A stretch of DNA of 64,000 bases from the NCBI GenBank assembly GCA_033558025.1, contig JAUCEF010000011.1, forward strand, positions 682,001 through 746,000. The letters are read 5' to 3'. The notes under the pieces are model-generated. The model did not search any database and had not been told where the DNA came from. It was given only the letters and a program-made list of their open reading frames with translations. The position numbers were made by a program, and so were the translations under genes. The stretch comes from Phytophthora sp. 'mugwort'. Lineage: Eukaryota > Oomycota > Peronosporomycetes > Peronosporales > Peronosporaceae. Shown here piece by piece: positions 55,672 through 64,000 of the stretch (the first letter of the stretch is position 1; every line of letters starts with the position of its first letter).

Positions 55672-56220
55672 ATGAACGCCAAGACCGTCCTCGCCATTGC
55701 CGCTGCCGCCTTCGTCGGCTCCGCCGCTGCCGAAACGTGCTCGTCCACGCAGCAGACGAGTGCATACACTACGCTGGCCAGCGTGTTGACCCTGAGCTCG
55801 TTCCAGGGCTGCGCCGACGACTCGGGCTTTAGCCTGCTGTACTCGACGTCGCTGCCGGACGACAACCAGTACGTGAAGATGTGCGCTTCGGACAACTGCA
55901 AGTCGCTCATTAAGTCGGTGGCTGGCCTGAACCCGCCTGACTGCGACCTGACGGTTCCCACGAGCGGCCTCGTGTTGAACGTGGTTGACCTGACCAGCGG
56001 TTTCTCGTCCAAGTGCTCTTCGCTCTCGTCGACGTCCACGACGACGGAGGCCCCTGTGGCCACGTCCGCGCCGACCGAGGCCCCTGCCGCCACGACGTCT
56101 GCTCCCACCACGGAGTCGACCACGGCCCCCCCGACGACCTCGAGCACTGCCACTGAGGCCCCCGCCGCCACGACCACGAACTCGACGGAGCCTGTGGCCC
56201 AGACTCCTACGGCTTGCTAA
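55672..56220 (+). CDS. elicitin-like protein with Thr/Ser/Ala-rich tail, copy 2 (182 aa)
   Basis: Same 182-residue protein as copy 1: signal peptide, six-cysteine elicitin domain, low-complexity tail ending PTAC. The start codon follows CAGGTACC. Which copy is ancestral cannot be told from the CDS; the flanks beyond 55595 and 56225 are unique. A third, diverged elicitin gene lies 0.9 kb downstream in the same orientation, suggesting this locus is an elicitin cluster. Confidence 0.94.
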   Translation: MNAKTVLAIAAAAFVGSAAAETCSSTQQTSAYTTLASVLTLSSFQGCADDSGFSLLYSTSLPDDNQYVKMCASDNCKSLIKSVAGLNPPDCDLTVPTSGLVLNVVDLTSGFSSKCSSLSSTSTTTEAPVATSAPTEAPAATTSAPTTESTTAPPTTSSTATEAPAATTTNSTEPVAQTPTAC

Positions 56221-56225
56221 GTCGC

Positions 56226-57116
56226 TATACTCTGTGAACGTCGCATGCTCGTCCCTATGAAAAGCGAGATGCAGACAGTGTATGGTTAATCACAGCTCAT
56301 TTTTGTTTAAGCTTGCGTGTGTTACCAGTTTGTACCGGGCTTTGTTTTGACATGCTTGGGACAGGTCTGATTAGAAGGTCTTTTCTATAGAGCTGCGTCT
56401 GCGTGGGATCATGAATCCTTTTGCTGAAGGTCTGCTTCGGTTGCACGTGACGATACAGCTTGTGTACCCAGATCGCTCTCTCTATTAATAATAGGGGCTC
56501 AACAAACGTAAGCTTTCTGTGTTAAGACTCAAGATTCAATTTCTAAGATGGAAATTGCCCGCTTCAGCCTGGAAGTGAATTGTTCGGCTTTTCATATTAT
56601 GCCAGGGATATTTGTTGCCCATTCAAGACGCCCTTTTAAGTTCATGGCATACAAAAGCAAGGTATACTGGATACGGTATGCATATATACTGTATATAGAG
56701 TCTGCGCGATAACGGTACCACTTCATTGACTCAGGACTCGTTACTCACCTGCAGACGTGTGTAGGACCGGCTTGTGACACGTTAAGAAAGGATACACCGC
56801 CCGGCTCTGCGTGACAGCTAAGTGCGGAGCGGATACATTTTTCACCGCGCGGGACTGCCTGCAACATCGGCAAGAGGCTACTAAACTCAATACAATTGCC
56901 TGTGGCCTGTACTTTCATGGATGCCTACTGCTTCCCCTTTCTTGTCCAGCGTACCAGGTCATCCGAAAGTTCTGCTCGCTGTTCGTACGGGGCAGTCAGT
57001 CAGCCAGCCAGCCTGTTCTGTTCACCTACATGGCCCTACAGGCTTTCGCAAGCCTCCAGCTTCAGGTCATTCTGCAATTTGCCTTCCGCAACTCACACCC
57101 TCCTCCACCCCACAAG
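56226..57116. other. intergenic and leader of the third elicitin gene
   Basis: Contains the 3' flank of elicitin copy 2 and the promoter of the next gene. An AT-rich CATATATACTGTATATAGAG lies near 56680-56700. The frame of the third elicitin is open back to 56811 but lacks a signal peptide in that reading, so the upstream part is leader. Confidence 0.5.
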
Positions 57117-57656
57117 ATGAACACGTACTTCGCGATCGCTGCCGCCGCTCTGGCCTTTGTTGCCTCCGTCAACGGTGAGGCCTGCTCGGCTTCCCAGCAG
57201 GCTTCCGCCTACACGTCCATGGTCGGCCTGCTGCAGGGCACGGCTCTCACAACGTGCGCCTCGGACTCGGGCTACAACATGCTGTACGCCACGTCGCTGC
57301 CGACGGCCGAGCAAACCGCCGCTATGTGTAAGGTGGACGCTTGCCACGAGCTCATTAAGAACGTGCAGGCCACCAACCCGCCTGACTGCGACCTGACCAT
57401 CCCCACGAGTGGCGCCGTCATGAACGTCAAGAGTCTGGCCACCAACTTCGAGCCTGGCTGCAAGTCCTCGACCACGGAAGCCCCCGCCGCCACGACCGCC
57501 GCCCCGGCCGCCACGACGGCTGCTCCGGCCCCGGATGCCACGACGGCTGCCCCGGCCCCGGATGCGACTACCGCTGCCCCGGTTACCCCCGGTAAGGAGA
57601 CGCCTGCCCCGGTCGCCACCCCGGCTGCCACGACCGCTGCCCCTACCGCGTGCTAA
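57117..57656 (+). CDS. elicitin-like protein, diverged paralogue with APDATTAAP repeats (179 aa)
   Basis: ATG 57117 begins a clean signal peptide (MNTYFAIAAAALAFVASVNG). The elicitin domain (about 21-117) keeps all six cysteines and the PPDCDLTIPTSG block. The tail (about 118-179) is Ala/Thr/Pro-rich with direct repeats of APDATTAAP, ending PTAC like the other two genes. Such tails probably carry O-glycans and tie the protein to the cell wall. Class III/elicitin-like by architecture. Confidence 0.93.
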   Translation: MNTYFAIAAAALAFVASVNGEACSASQQASAYTSMVGLLQGTALTTCASDSGYNMLYATSLPTAEQTAAMCKVDACHELIKNVQATNPPDCDLTIPTSGAVMNVKSLATNFEPGCKSSTTEAPAATTAAPAATTAAPAPDATTAAPAPDATTAAPVTPGKETPAPVATPAATTAAPTAC

Positions 57657-58091
57657 GAAGCTTCTGGAACGCCGGCGCCTGGTAAGTGGCTTACTAGGAC
57701 CCAGTAACGATACATCGTACCGCTCCCGTCGTTAATAAGAGGCCCTTGTGCCGCATTGTGTTTTATAAGCTCTTGTGTTATCGACTCTTTTTCTACCATA
57801 GGCCACAAGTTCATTTCGTGCAGTTCGAACAGCTAATAAGTGTTAACAACTTCCTGCATTTGTGCTTAACAGATACCTTATCATGTTACGCAAGACGCGA
57901 GCAGATACCAACAGCCAGCACATAGCACTAAAGTACTCATTTTGCCAGACGAACAAGCGTTCATAGAGATCCATTGCCACTTCTTCTGATTCAATTAGAT
58001 AGGCTGCAGTTCGTGTGTCGCTCCTTCCTCACCCACCTCCAAGTCGTGTGCTAAGCCCATCGATCGCCAGTTAGTCGCTCACATGATACCG
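57657..58091. other. intergenic between elicitin and UPF2 (convergent)
   Basis: 3' flanks of two convergent genes. No feature recognised. Confidence 0.5.
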
Positions 58092-61000
58092 CTACTTCGC
58101 TCCACGGTACCCTTTCCCCCGACGTAGCCCGAACTCGGCATTGTTCCACTCACTGCCACCTCCGAATCCCAAACGGGTCTCATTAGCCTGCTGGACCGCT
58201 GCTTGGTTACTGTAGTTTACGTTGGCGCGCGGCGGGGGGCCGAAACTGGGAATACCATCGATAGGAGGACTGTCATTCATGAAATCGTCGCGCTCCATGT
58301 TTTGCAGCACGAGACGCTTCAGTTCGGATTGTTCCTTCTTCCCAGCGTTTTCCTGGCGGTGACTGTGTTGAGCCAACGATGATGCCTCCGGTACAACCAA
58401 TTGACGCGCTTCCACTTTGCCCTTGTTACCACGTCGCAACATGCGGAACACCACGCCATCCGGGGACCCGTTCGCATCGATAGATAGCAAACCGCGAGAG
58501 CCAGCCGGTGTTAACGTCGCTGAGCTCTTGACAACCGTCGGAATTGCCATCTTGTCCACATTGACCCGTGCGGCAGGCTTGCGCGTGTCAGCAGTACCGT
58601 GCATCATCGACTTAAAGGCCTTTTCGAACTCTTCATCCTCTCCACTCTTCTGAATGCGGTCATGAATGATAAGATGCTCCTCTTCATCCTCGTCTTCTTC
58701 CTCGTCCTCGTCCTCCTCGTCCTCTTCGTCGTCGTCTTCTTCATCGTCTTCTTCATCGTCATCACCTCCAGCATGATCGTCATCGTCATGTTCATCATCT
58801 TCGTCGTCTTCCTCGTCCTCGTCCGAATCATCCTCCTCGTCTTCGAGAAATTCATCTTCTTCGTCACCTGTTTGGGACAAAGATGACCCCTCAGCTACAC
58901 TCTCGAGGCCGTTCGTGGCCATCAACAACGCCGCATTCTTCTTCGATAACCGGCGCTCGGCTTCCTCCATGTCACCACGCAGAATTTCCTGGACAGCCTC
59001 ATCAACCTCCTCCCAAGTGTCAAATTTCTTGAAATAATCCTTCAGACTGCTGGACAACATTTCCAAGAGATCAAACACGACAAAGTCCGTTTCCATAGGC
59101 ACGTCTGTCTTGGAGAAGAGATATCGCTGGAAAAAGGTCATGAACCGGCCAAGACGGGGTCTGGAGATGCCTCTTTCGTTTGAATTGCCGTAGCTTCCAG
59201 ACAGACTCATGCTTCCACTGCCGTTGCAGGTTTCGATTAAAGCACTTACGAGGCGAACACGAAACACTTCATTAGGACCATCAACTTCACTTGGCACGCG
59301 AGGGTCGTAGCGCATGTCCGGGACCAGTAGGAATCGCTTCTTTACTTCCAACAACTGAGCTGGAGATATTTTGTCGCTACTGTACTGCGGCAACGTCAGC
59401 AAGTCATGCGAGTGGTTGATGAGGAGATAAAGCGTCTCCACCACTACATTCATGCTCACAAGGCCACAGTTGTAGATTTCTCCTAAGAGTTTGACATAAC
59501 CCAGGCTCCGTTGATGATCACGGTAGTCATTGACTTCCAATCCGTGCCGAATATACTCCAACACATCGTCCACCAGCAGTACTAGTACCTCATCGTGATA
59601 TCGCGATAGTCCCTTGACCACCTCGCAGATCCATTTCATTTGCATGACTTTTCCTTTTGTAACCTTCAGTAAAGCCTTCAAAACCATGTTGCACGTGGTA
59701 TTTTCCTGCCATGGAAACCGCCGAAGAGTTTTCACAACTTTGTTCACGTTTGAGCCGTTCAAATCTTGGTATAGTAACTTAATCAGATACAGATACATCG
59801 GGTCGTACTGTTTCACGCGGCGTTCCACACGCTCAGGCGGCTTACACATGTAGTAGGCGTTTTCAACCAACGTTTCCAGCTGCGGGTCCAAATGCTTGGC
59901 TGCTTTAAGCTTCATCATGACATTTAAGCAGTTCACCGTGCGGACATGAGTGTGCTTTGAGCAATACAAAAAGCGACCGCAATTCTCAAGAAAAGTGGTC
60001 GACACATGCACATTGTGTCCCTGGAAATCCTGAAAACACTTCTGTAGGCATCGAAACCCCGTGTTCGGTGGGCAGATTCGAAACTTCACCAATTCTGCCA
60101 GGAAACGGATGTTTTTAATCTTCGACTCGAGACGGAACTGGTTGCGGCGTTTGATCAGACCATAGAACTCTCCCACAAGCATACTTACAAGCTCACCGCC
60201 GATATCCTCCTTCAGCACACTCTGCAACGTAGCCACCAGGCGTGCGTAATGTGCCAACAGCTCTAAGTGAGTTCGCGGCACCGCATACAGCGTCTTCACG
60301 AGACGGCTCCTAGTCGCTTTCGAGTTCCGGTAGCAAAACTCGACTGCTGCCTTATCGCAACGTTCCCGATTCACCAAATCTTCCAGAGACGCAAAATATG
60401 CGTCTAGTTGATGATGGTAGCTGCTCGTAGTTCCACTCGATGAAGTTGCGCTGGCACTTGTGCTCGAATCGCCTGCATCTTCCTTTGTTTTGCTCTCCTC
60501 CTCACCTGTATCGGTTACTGCAGGGTCCGTAGATCCACCCGCCTCGGGATCGTCGAGTGGTGCCTCATCGCCGTCTCCACCTTCCTTACCGTCGTCATCG
60601 GCATTCGCTTCGACTTCTTCTTCGATCTCGGTCTCTACCTCTTCGACACTAGCGGCAGTCTCTTTCTTCTTCTTCAGTTCTGCAACATCGGCCTCCGTAA
60701 GTCCCAATACAACCGCAGGAACCAGCTCCAGTAGGTCCGGCAGATCCTCGTAAAAAGAGCGCGTAGCTTCGTCATCAAACGGACCATCGCGACTCAGTTC
60801 ACGACCGCCGCCTTCTCCACCTTCCCAGACAAGAATGCCGCCATTGCCCGACCCATCGTCCTTCTCCTCCACTGGTAGTGGCGGCACTTCTCGATCCAGC
60901 GCGTCCGCCAATGAATTAACGCTCGTCTGCAGCTTTTCAAATAGTAACTTGGCGTTCTTCAGCTCCTGCACGTGTTCCTCTGCCACTTCTCCTCGATTCG

Positions 61001-61895
61001 CCTCTTCCTTCTCGTTCCTTGAATCCAGTTTTAAGAACGTCGCGTGTTGCGCCAGGTAAAACTTGCAGATCATGTCGTACGCTTCCAGATAGCAGCTCCG
61101 ACACTCCTGTTGCACGTTTTGGGGTACAACCGGCGTCTGGTTCTTTACAAATGTTTGAAACTCTTCACTGCCTTCCAACTGCTTCTCCAGTTCCTTGTAT
61201 TTCTTGGGCTGCACACCTAAAAATTCAACACCCACCGACTTGGCGAAGCTCACGAGCAGCGGCACTTCCAGTTGCTGCGAGGCTCCTGCACTAGATCCAC
61301 CAATAGCCATGTTGCCTTTGCTCTTCTTCGTCCCACCTGGCTGCTCGCGTCTGGCCACCCTCTGAATGATGTGTCCAATCACCTGCACATCGTCGAATAC
61401 GCCAGCCAGGTAGAGCTCGCACAGCAGGCGCAAGATGAGCCGACGCTTGAGCATCTTGCTCTTGTCATCCGAGGCGTAAGAGGCCTCGAAGCTGCCCACG
61501 AGCGCGCGAACCATACCCGGTGCAAAGTCCTCGTAGCGCTGGTGCAGCAACGATGCCACCTTGACGGCGACCGCCAGATCCGCGAGCTTGAGCGGCGCGT
61601 CCGCCAGCGACGCCACGCACTCGCTCACGTATCGCGTAAGATTCAGTTCGGATGCGTCGCGCAGCAGCGAGTCGGCGTTGGCCTCGCTGAGCATGCGCAG
61701 CTTCTTGACAAAGGCTGATGAGCGCTTGATGTCCGACTTGAGCTTGAGCGAGGACAGCTGCGAGCGCACCGACGAGCAGTTGGCCGCGCAATTGGCCGAG
61801 CGCAGCGTCTGGCGCGCTTCGCTTAGGCGCCGCAGCTCATGTAGTTGCGCCAGCGCATGCGCCTGCGCGTCGTCGTCCTCGTCGTCGCGCCCCAT
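58092..61895 (-). CDS. UPF2: UPF2, nonsense-mediated mRNA decay factor, 1267 aa
   Basis: A single long exon. The start at 61895 has A at -3 and gives MGRDDEDDD; an alternative in-frame ATG at 61949 has a poorer context. First MIF4G-type domain is about residues 60-265 (SLLHQRYEDFAPGMVRALV, RRLILRLLCELYLAGVF). An acidic linker follows. The second is about 530-720 (AVEFCYRNSKATRSRLVKTL, LVGEFYGLIKRRNQFRLESK, KNIRFLAELVKF). The third is about 730-940 (YLYLIKLLYQDLNGSNVNKV, KVMQMKWICEVVKGLSRYHD). A very acidic Asp/Glu tract of about 80 residues follows, then the C-terminal UPF1-binding region (FRMLRRGNKGKVEARQLVVP, LVLQNMERDDFM). UPF2 bridges UPF1 and UPF3 at exon junctions. Confidence 0.95.
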   Translation of the reverse strand: MGRDDEDDDAQAHALAQLHELRRLSEARQTLRSANCAANCSSVRSQLSSLKLKSDIKRSSAFVKKLRMLSEANADSLLRDASELNLTRYVSECVASLADAPLKLADLAVAVKVASLLHQRYEDFAPGMVRALVGSFEASYASDDKSKMLKRRLILRLLCELYLAGVFDDVQVIGHIIQRVARREQPGGTKKSKGNMAIGGSSAGASQQLEVPLLVSFAKSVGVEFLGVQPKKYKELEKQLEGSEEFQTFVKNQTPVVPQNVQQECRSCYLEAYDMICKFYLAQHATFLKLDSRNEKEEANRGEVAEEHVQELKNAKLLFEKLQTSVNSLADALDREVPPLPVEEKDDGSGNGGILVWEGGEGGGRELSRDGPFDDEATRSFYEDLPDLLELVPAVVLGLTEADVAELKKKKETAASVEEVETEIEEEVEANADDDGKEGGDGDEAPLDDPEAGGSTDPAVTDTGEEESKTKEDAGDSSTSASATSSSGTTSSYHHQLDAYFASLEDLVNRERCDKAAVEFCYRNSKATRSRLVKTLYAVPRTHLELLAHYARLVATLQSVLKEDIGGELVSMLVGEFYGLIKRRNQFRLESKIKNIRFLAELVKFRICPPNTGFRCLQKCFQDFQGHNVHVSTTFLENCGRFLYCSKHTHVRTVNCLNVMMKLKAAKHLDPQLETLVENAYYMCKPPERVERRVKQYDPMYLYLIKLLYQDLNGSNVNKVVKTLRRFPWQENTTCNMVLKALLKVTKGKVMQMKWICEVVKGLSRYHDEVLVLLVDDVLEYIRHGLEVNDYRDHQRSLGYVKLLGEIYNCGLVSMNVVVETLYLLINHSHDLLTLPQYSSDKISPAQLLEVKKRFLLVPDMRYDPRVPSEVDGPNEVFRVRLVSALIETCNGSGSMSLSGSYGNSNERGISRPRLGRFMTFFQRYLFSKTDVPMETDFVVFDLLEMLSSSLKDYFKKFDTWEEVDEAVQEILRGDMEEAERRLSKKNAALLMATNGLESVAEGSSLSQTGDEEDEFLEDEEDDSDEDEEDDEDDEHDDDDHAGGDDDEEDDEEDDDEEDEEDEDEEEDEDEEEHLIIHDRIQKSGEDEEFEKAFKSMMHGTADTRKPAARVNVDKMAIPTVVKSSATLTPAGSRGLLSIDANGSPDGVVFRMLRRGNKGKVEARQLVVPEASSLAQHSHRQENAGKKEQSELKRLVLQNMERDDFMNDSPPIDGIPSFGPPPRANVNYSNQAAVQQANETRLGFGGGSEWNNAEFGLRRGKGYRGAK
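58670..58870 (-). repeat. Asp/Glu codon repeat in UPF2
   Basis: A TC-rich tract (GA-rich on the coding strand) of imperfect GAY/GAR triplets encodes the acidic tract. It is prone to replication slippage. Confidence 0.85.
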
Positions 61896-62490
61896 TTTCT
61901 GGTTGCAGGGGACACGGGGCTTCGGAATTGGGAGTGATGTGGACGACATGAATAAACCGGTTATAGCCAATAGAGCGCTAAGAGGAGGTCCCACGGTGAA
62001 AACTAGAAAAAAATAACTATTGTACAGTTGCAGCACATTGGGATCGGTGACCCTGTTGATGCATTTGTTTCTGACCGAATTTTCCAATGGTTTTTTTCTT
62101 TACTCTAAAGTTCGCGAAGCAAACCGTTGATAGCGCGAAAACCAACTGTAATCGACCAATATACGATGAGCTGGAGCTCGCCCGAGATTTCCATTTCTTA
62201 AAAGGATTTCGTCGTCTTGAGGTGAGAGGATATGTCGTGAGCTCAGCTGGTTTCGGGAATATATTACGCGTAATTTATTGCCCTCATATAATCGGTACCT
62301 GGGTTTTCAAGTATCAGTGAAAATTTATATTTACACTGAAAGATGCAATCATTCATCTGCCTGTACCTCAGTAAAAAAAATCGGGGCCCTGAGCGTCGGT
62401 CTCCACAATCGCTCGGCCCGTTGCCTGATCGGCGTGCACCTTCACTATGTACTCGTCCTTCTTCTTCTTCTGGCCTTACGATAAGCTCCT
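61896..62490. other. UPF2 upstream region; no gene supported
   Basis: Holds the UPF2 leader and promoter. Short open frames occur on the plus strand from 62087, none convincing. Confidence 0.5.
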
Positions 62491-62491
62491 A

Positions 62492-63661
62492 TCACGCACG
62501 GCTGGCCACTTTGTTAGACGAAGCCCCGCGTTTCTTCTTCAGGTCTGCCATTGACTTCGCAAGCGCATTGCGATACGGTTTTTCATGACTCCCATCTCGG
62601 GGTGATATGGGCGGGGGGATGTAGAACAGGAGATAGTCATAGTCTCGAGCGATCACGTTGGCTGCGTAGTTAGGCTTCGGCTTGTCAGCGGCGGCAAGCT
62701 TCAACAGCGTCGTGTTCCTGGTTTCAGTGCCCCGGGAGATGCCGCGCTCAAGTAGACGACGAAAAATTCGCTCCTTTTTCCAGCCCTTTTTCGGGGGCGG
62801 CTGGAGGATGTGGCGATGATAGCTGGCCCCATCCATCACGATATTGCACTCACCATACGCGTTTCAGCGTTTGGCACAGCTTTCTGAACCAGTCCTCGAA
62901 CGTGTCGCTGTCGAAGTTGCCGTGGTAGTCCCGCTGCTCAGACGCAGCCAGGTCGGACTGCCAGTACTTCAGGGAGTCCTTCACCCAGTTGCCATGCCCC
63001 CCCCCCCTCATTCTTGCGGTACCTCACGCCAGCACCAACAATGCAAAATCGTCGGCCTTTGCCGCTCTTAACATAGCGAATACGATCAGCAGGTAGCCAT
63101 GGCCGAGAAGCCACGTGGTGATCGTTCACATAGCTCTCGTCGAGGAAAACCTCGGTCTGATGTTTTTTTTTGTGGTGATCACGATTTGGCACCTTCTTCA
63201 GCAAGTACTCCTCGCGGGACTGAACGGTGCCTGCCGCGTCCGCCGCAATATTGAGCTTCTGCCCAGTAACATACGCGAAGCCCAGTCTCTTGATTACATC
63301 CCGCATCGTTCGGATCGGAACAGTGAAACCTGCCACATCTTGTAGCTCATCGATAATGTGCGCGGCATTGGTAGGCACTTCATTTATATTACGGTCCGAA
63401 ACTATTTTACGGATTTTGTACTCGTAGTTTTCAGCAGCAGAGCGGTGACGATGGCCTCGAACACCGTAGGTGCTTGTGAAGAGCGGACCGTGGTGCTTGT
63501 TCCAGTCCGCCAGCACGAACAAGATGGTGCTATGTGCGTAGCCCGTTGAGTACTTTATCACTTGACGTATCGTGTGCCCCTTGGGGCGGAGTCCTTGCGC
63601 AAACTCGGCCTACAGAGTGCGGTGAAGTCGAACGATGTGGTATTTTACAGCGGCGGTCAGG
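62492..63661 (-). pseudogene. IS630/Tc1-like DDE transposase, frameshifted
   Basis: Minus strand: an N-terminal part (63561 down; NAAHIIDELQDVAGFTVPIR, MRDVIKRLGFAY), the first catalytic Asp in EVFLDESYVNDHHVASRPW, SGKGRRFCIVGAG, then after a frame change a helical stretch, and the second Asp near 62830 in MDGASYH. The final part (LLKLAAADKPKPNY, LLFYIPPP) loses the expected Glu region by a frame change. It is related in type to, but distinct in sequence from, the transposase at 12.5-13.3 kb. A C-run near 63001 marks one likely slippage point. Terminal repeats were not found. Confidence 0.8.
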
Positions 63662-64000
63662 AAGTACTTGTGCATCTATAGCGGGCTGAATAATGAGCGA
63701 CTGCAGACTAAACAATGACAGCTAGCAAGTCCAAACTGAGCTCCAGCGAATGCCACTTGTTTCACTGATTGGGCTAGCGAGAGGGAATGGAGGCCACTTC
63801 TTGCCGTGTCATATTTTCATTGTGACCGATCCCAATCTGCCAGTACAATAATTGCGATCGTTATTATTACCTTTGTATTAACAACCACTACATAGCTCTT
63901 TGTTTTAAACTCCATTCAAGAGAAACCAAACTAATTTTAACGCAGCAGCTCGTTCCTGACGCTCGCGAGATAAGCTAGGCTGATCTTCACGCTCCTCTTG
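63662..64000. other. window end, no feature seen
   Basis: AT-rich sequence following the transposase remnant. No coding frame or repeat recognised. Confidence 0.5.

Larger units (their letters stand above)
55595..56225 (+). repeat. right copy of the 631-bp inverted duplication
   Basis: Identical to the reverse complement of 53865-54495 as far as can be read. Left edge GCAACTCCTCATT, right edge TAAGTCGC. Confidence 0.92.

Noticed and set aside
56811..57116. N-terminal extension of the third elicitin by about 100 residues
   Set aside because: It would bury the signal peptide. The ATG at 57117 starts it cleanly.
58604..58886. open frames of Met/Thr/Lys and Val/Ile/Phe repeats opposite or beside the UPF2 acidic tract
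   Set aside because: They are shadow frames of the GA-rich triplet repeat.
61950..62087. UPF2 start at 62087
   Set aside because: The upstream residues are hydrophobic and unlike UPF2. The ATG at 61895 has a better context and gives the acidic start.

Overview
The window looks like an oomycete genome, most probably a Phytophthora species or close relative. Three elicitin-like genes (53.9-57.7 kb) with the six-cysteine pattern and long Thr/Ala/Pro tails point to this group. So do short GT-AG introns of about 45-95 nt, compact divergent gene pairs, a Phytophthora-like initiator (CTCATTCTCCAAC) at the elicitin gene, a DUF6818-type domain, and dense, decayed Gypsy, Tc1/mariner and MULE elements.

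Layout. (1) 0-8.2 kb is a gene island: a partial TPR protein (-), a DUF501 protein (+), a Rab2-type GTPase (-) with a decayed Tc1/mariner element 170 bp upstream of its start, then ATG3 (-) and a NUDT22-like Nudix hydrolase (+) sharing a 140-bp divergent promoter. (2) 8.3-30.3 kb is a transposon swamp: a GGATC-rich retroelement remnant; a chromodomain-bearing Gypsy element whose 5' LTR is split by an IS630/Tc1-like element; a minus-strand Gypsy element with an internal RT deletion; and a 5.5-kb Gypsy element with 5-bp target duplications that has split a coiled-coil host gene. (3) 30.8-35.4 kb holds a DUF726-like hydrolase (+), a TTC9-like TPR protein (-) and an SLC25A44-like mitochondrial carrier (-). 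(4) 35.4-48.8 kb is a second transposon-rich block: a broken SET-domain gene, a broken DUF6818 gene, plus-strand gag/protease facing minus-strand RT/RNase H, a hairpin element, a MULE and another Tc1. (5) 48.9-62.1 kb is a second gene island: two divergent members of one unrecognised family, in opposite orientation, flanking PIG-A; two elicitin genes in a perfect inverted repeat; a third elicitin; and a full-length UPF2. (6) 62.5-63.7 kb is another IS630-like transposase remnant.

The housekeeping genes serve autophagy (ATG3), GPI-anchor synthesis (PIG-A), nonsense-mediated decay (UPF2), vesicle traffic (Rab2) and mitochondrial transport. They do not form one pathway. The most unusual signals are these: a 631-bp identical inverted duplication that carries an elicitin initiator, leader and CDS and little else; two independent 16-17 nt inverted micro-duplications that each sit exactly at a frameshift in a retroelement; and an antisense open frame at the 3' end of the chromovirus. 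All exon boundaries were inferred by eye from splice motifs and reading-frame continuity.
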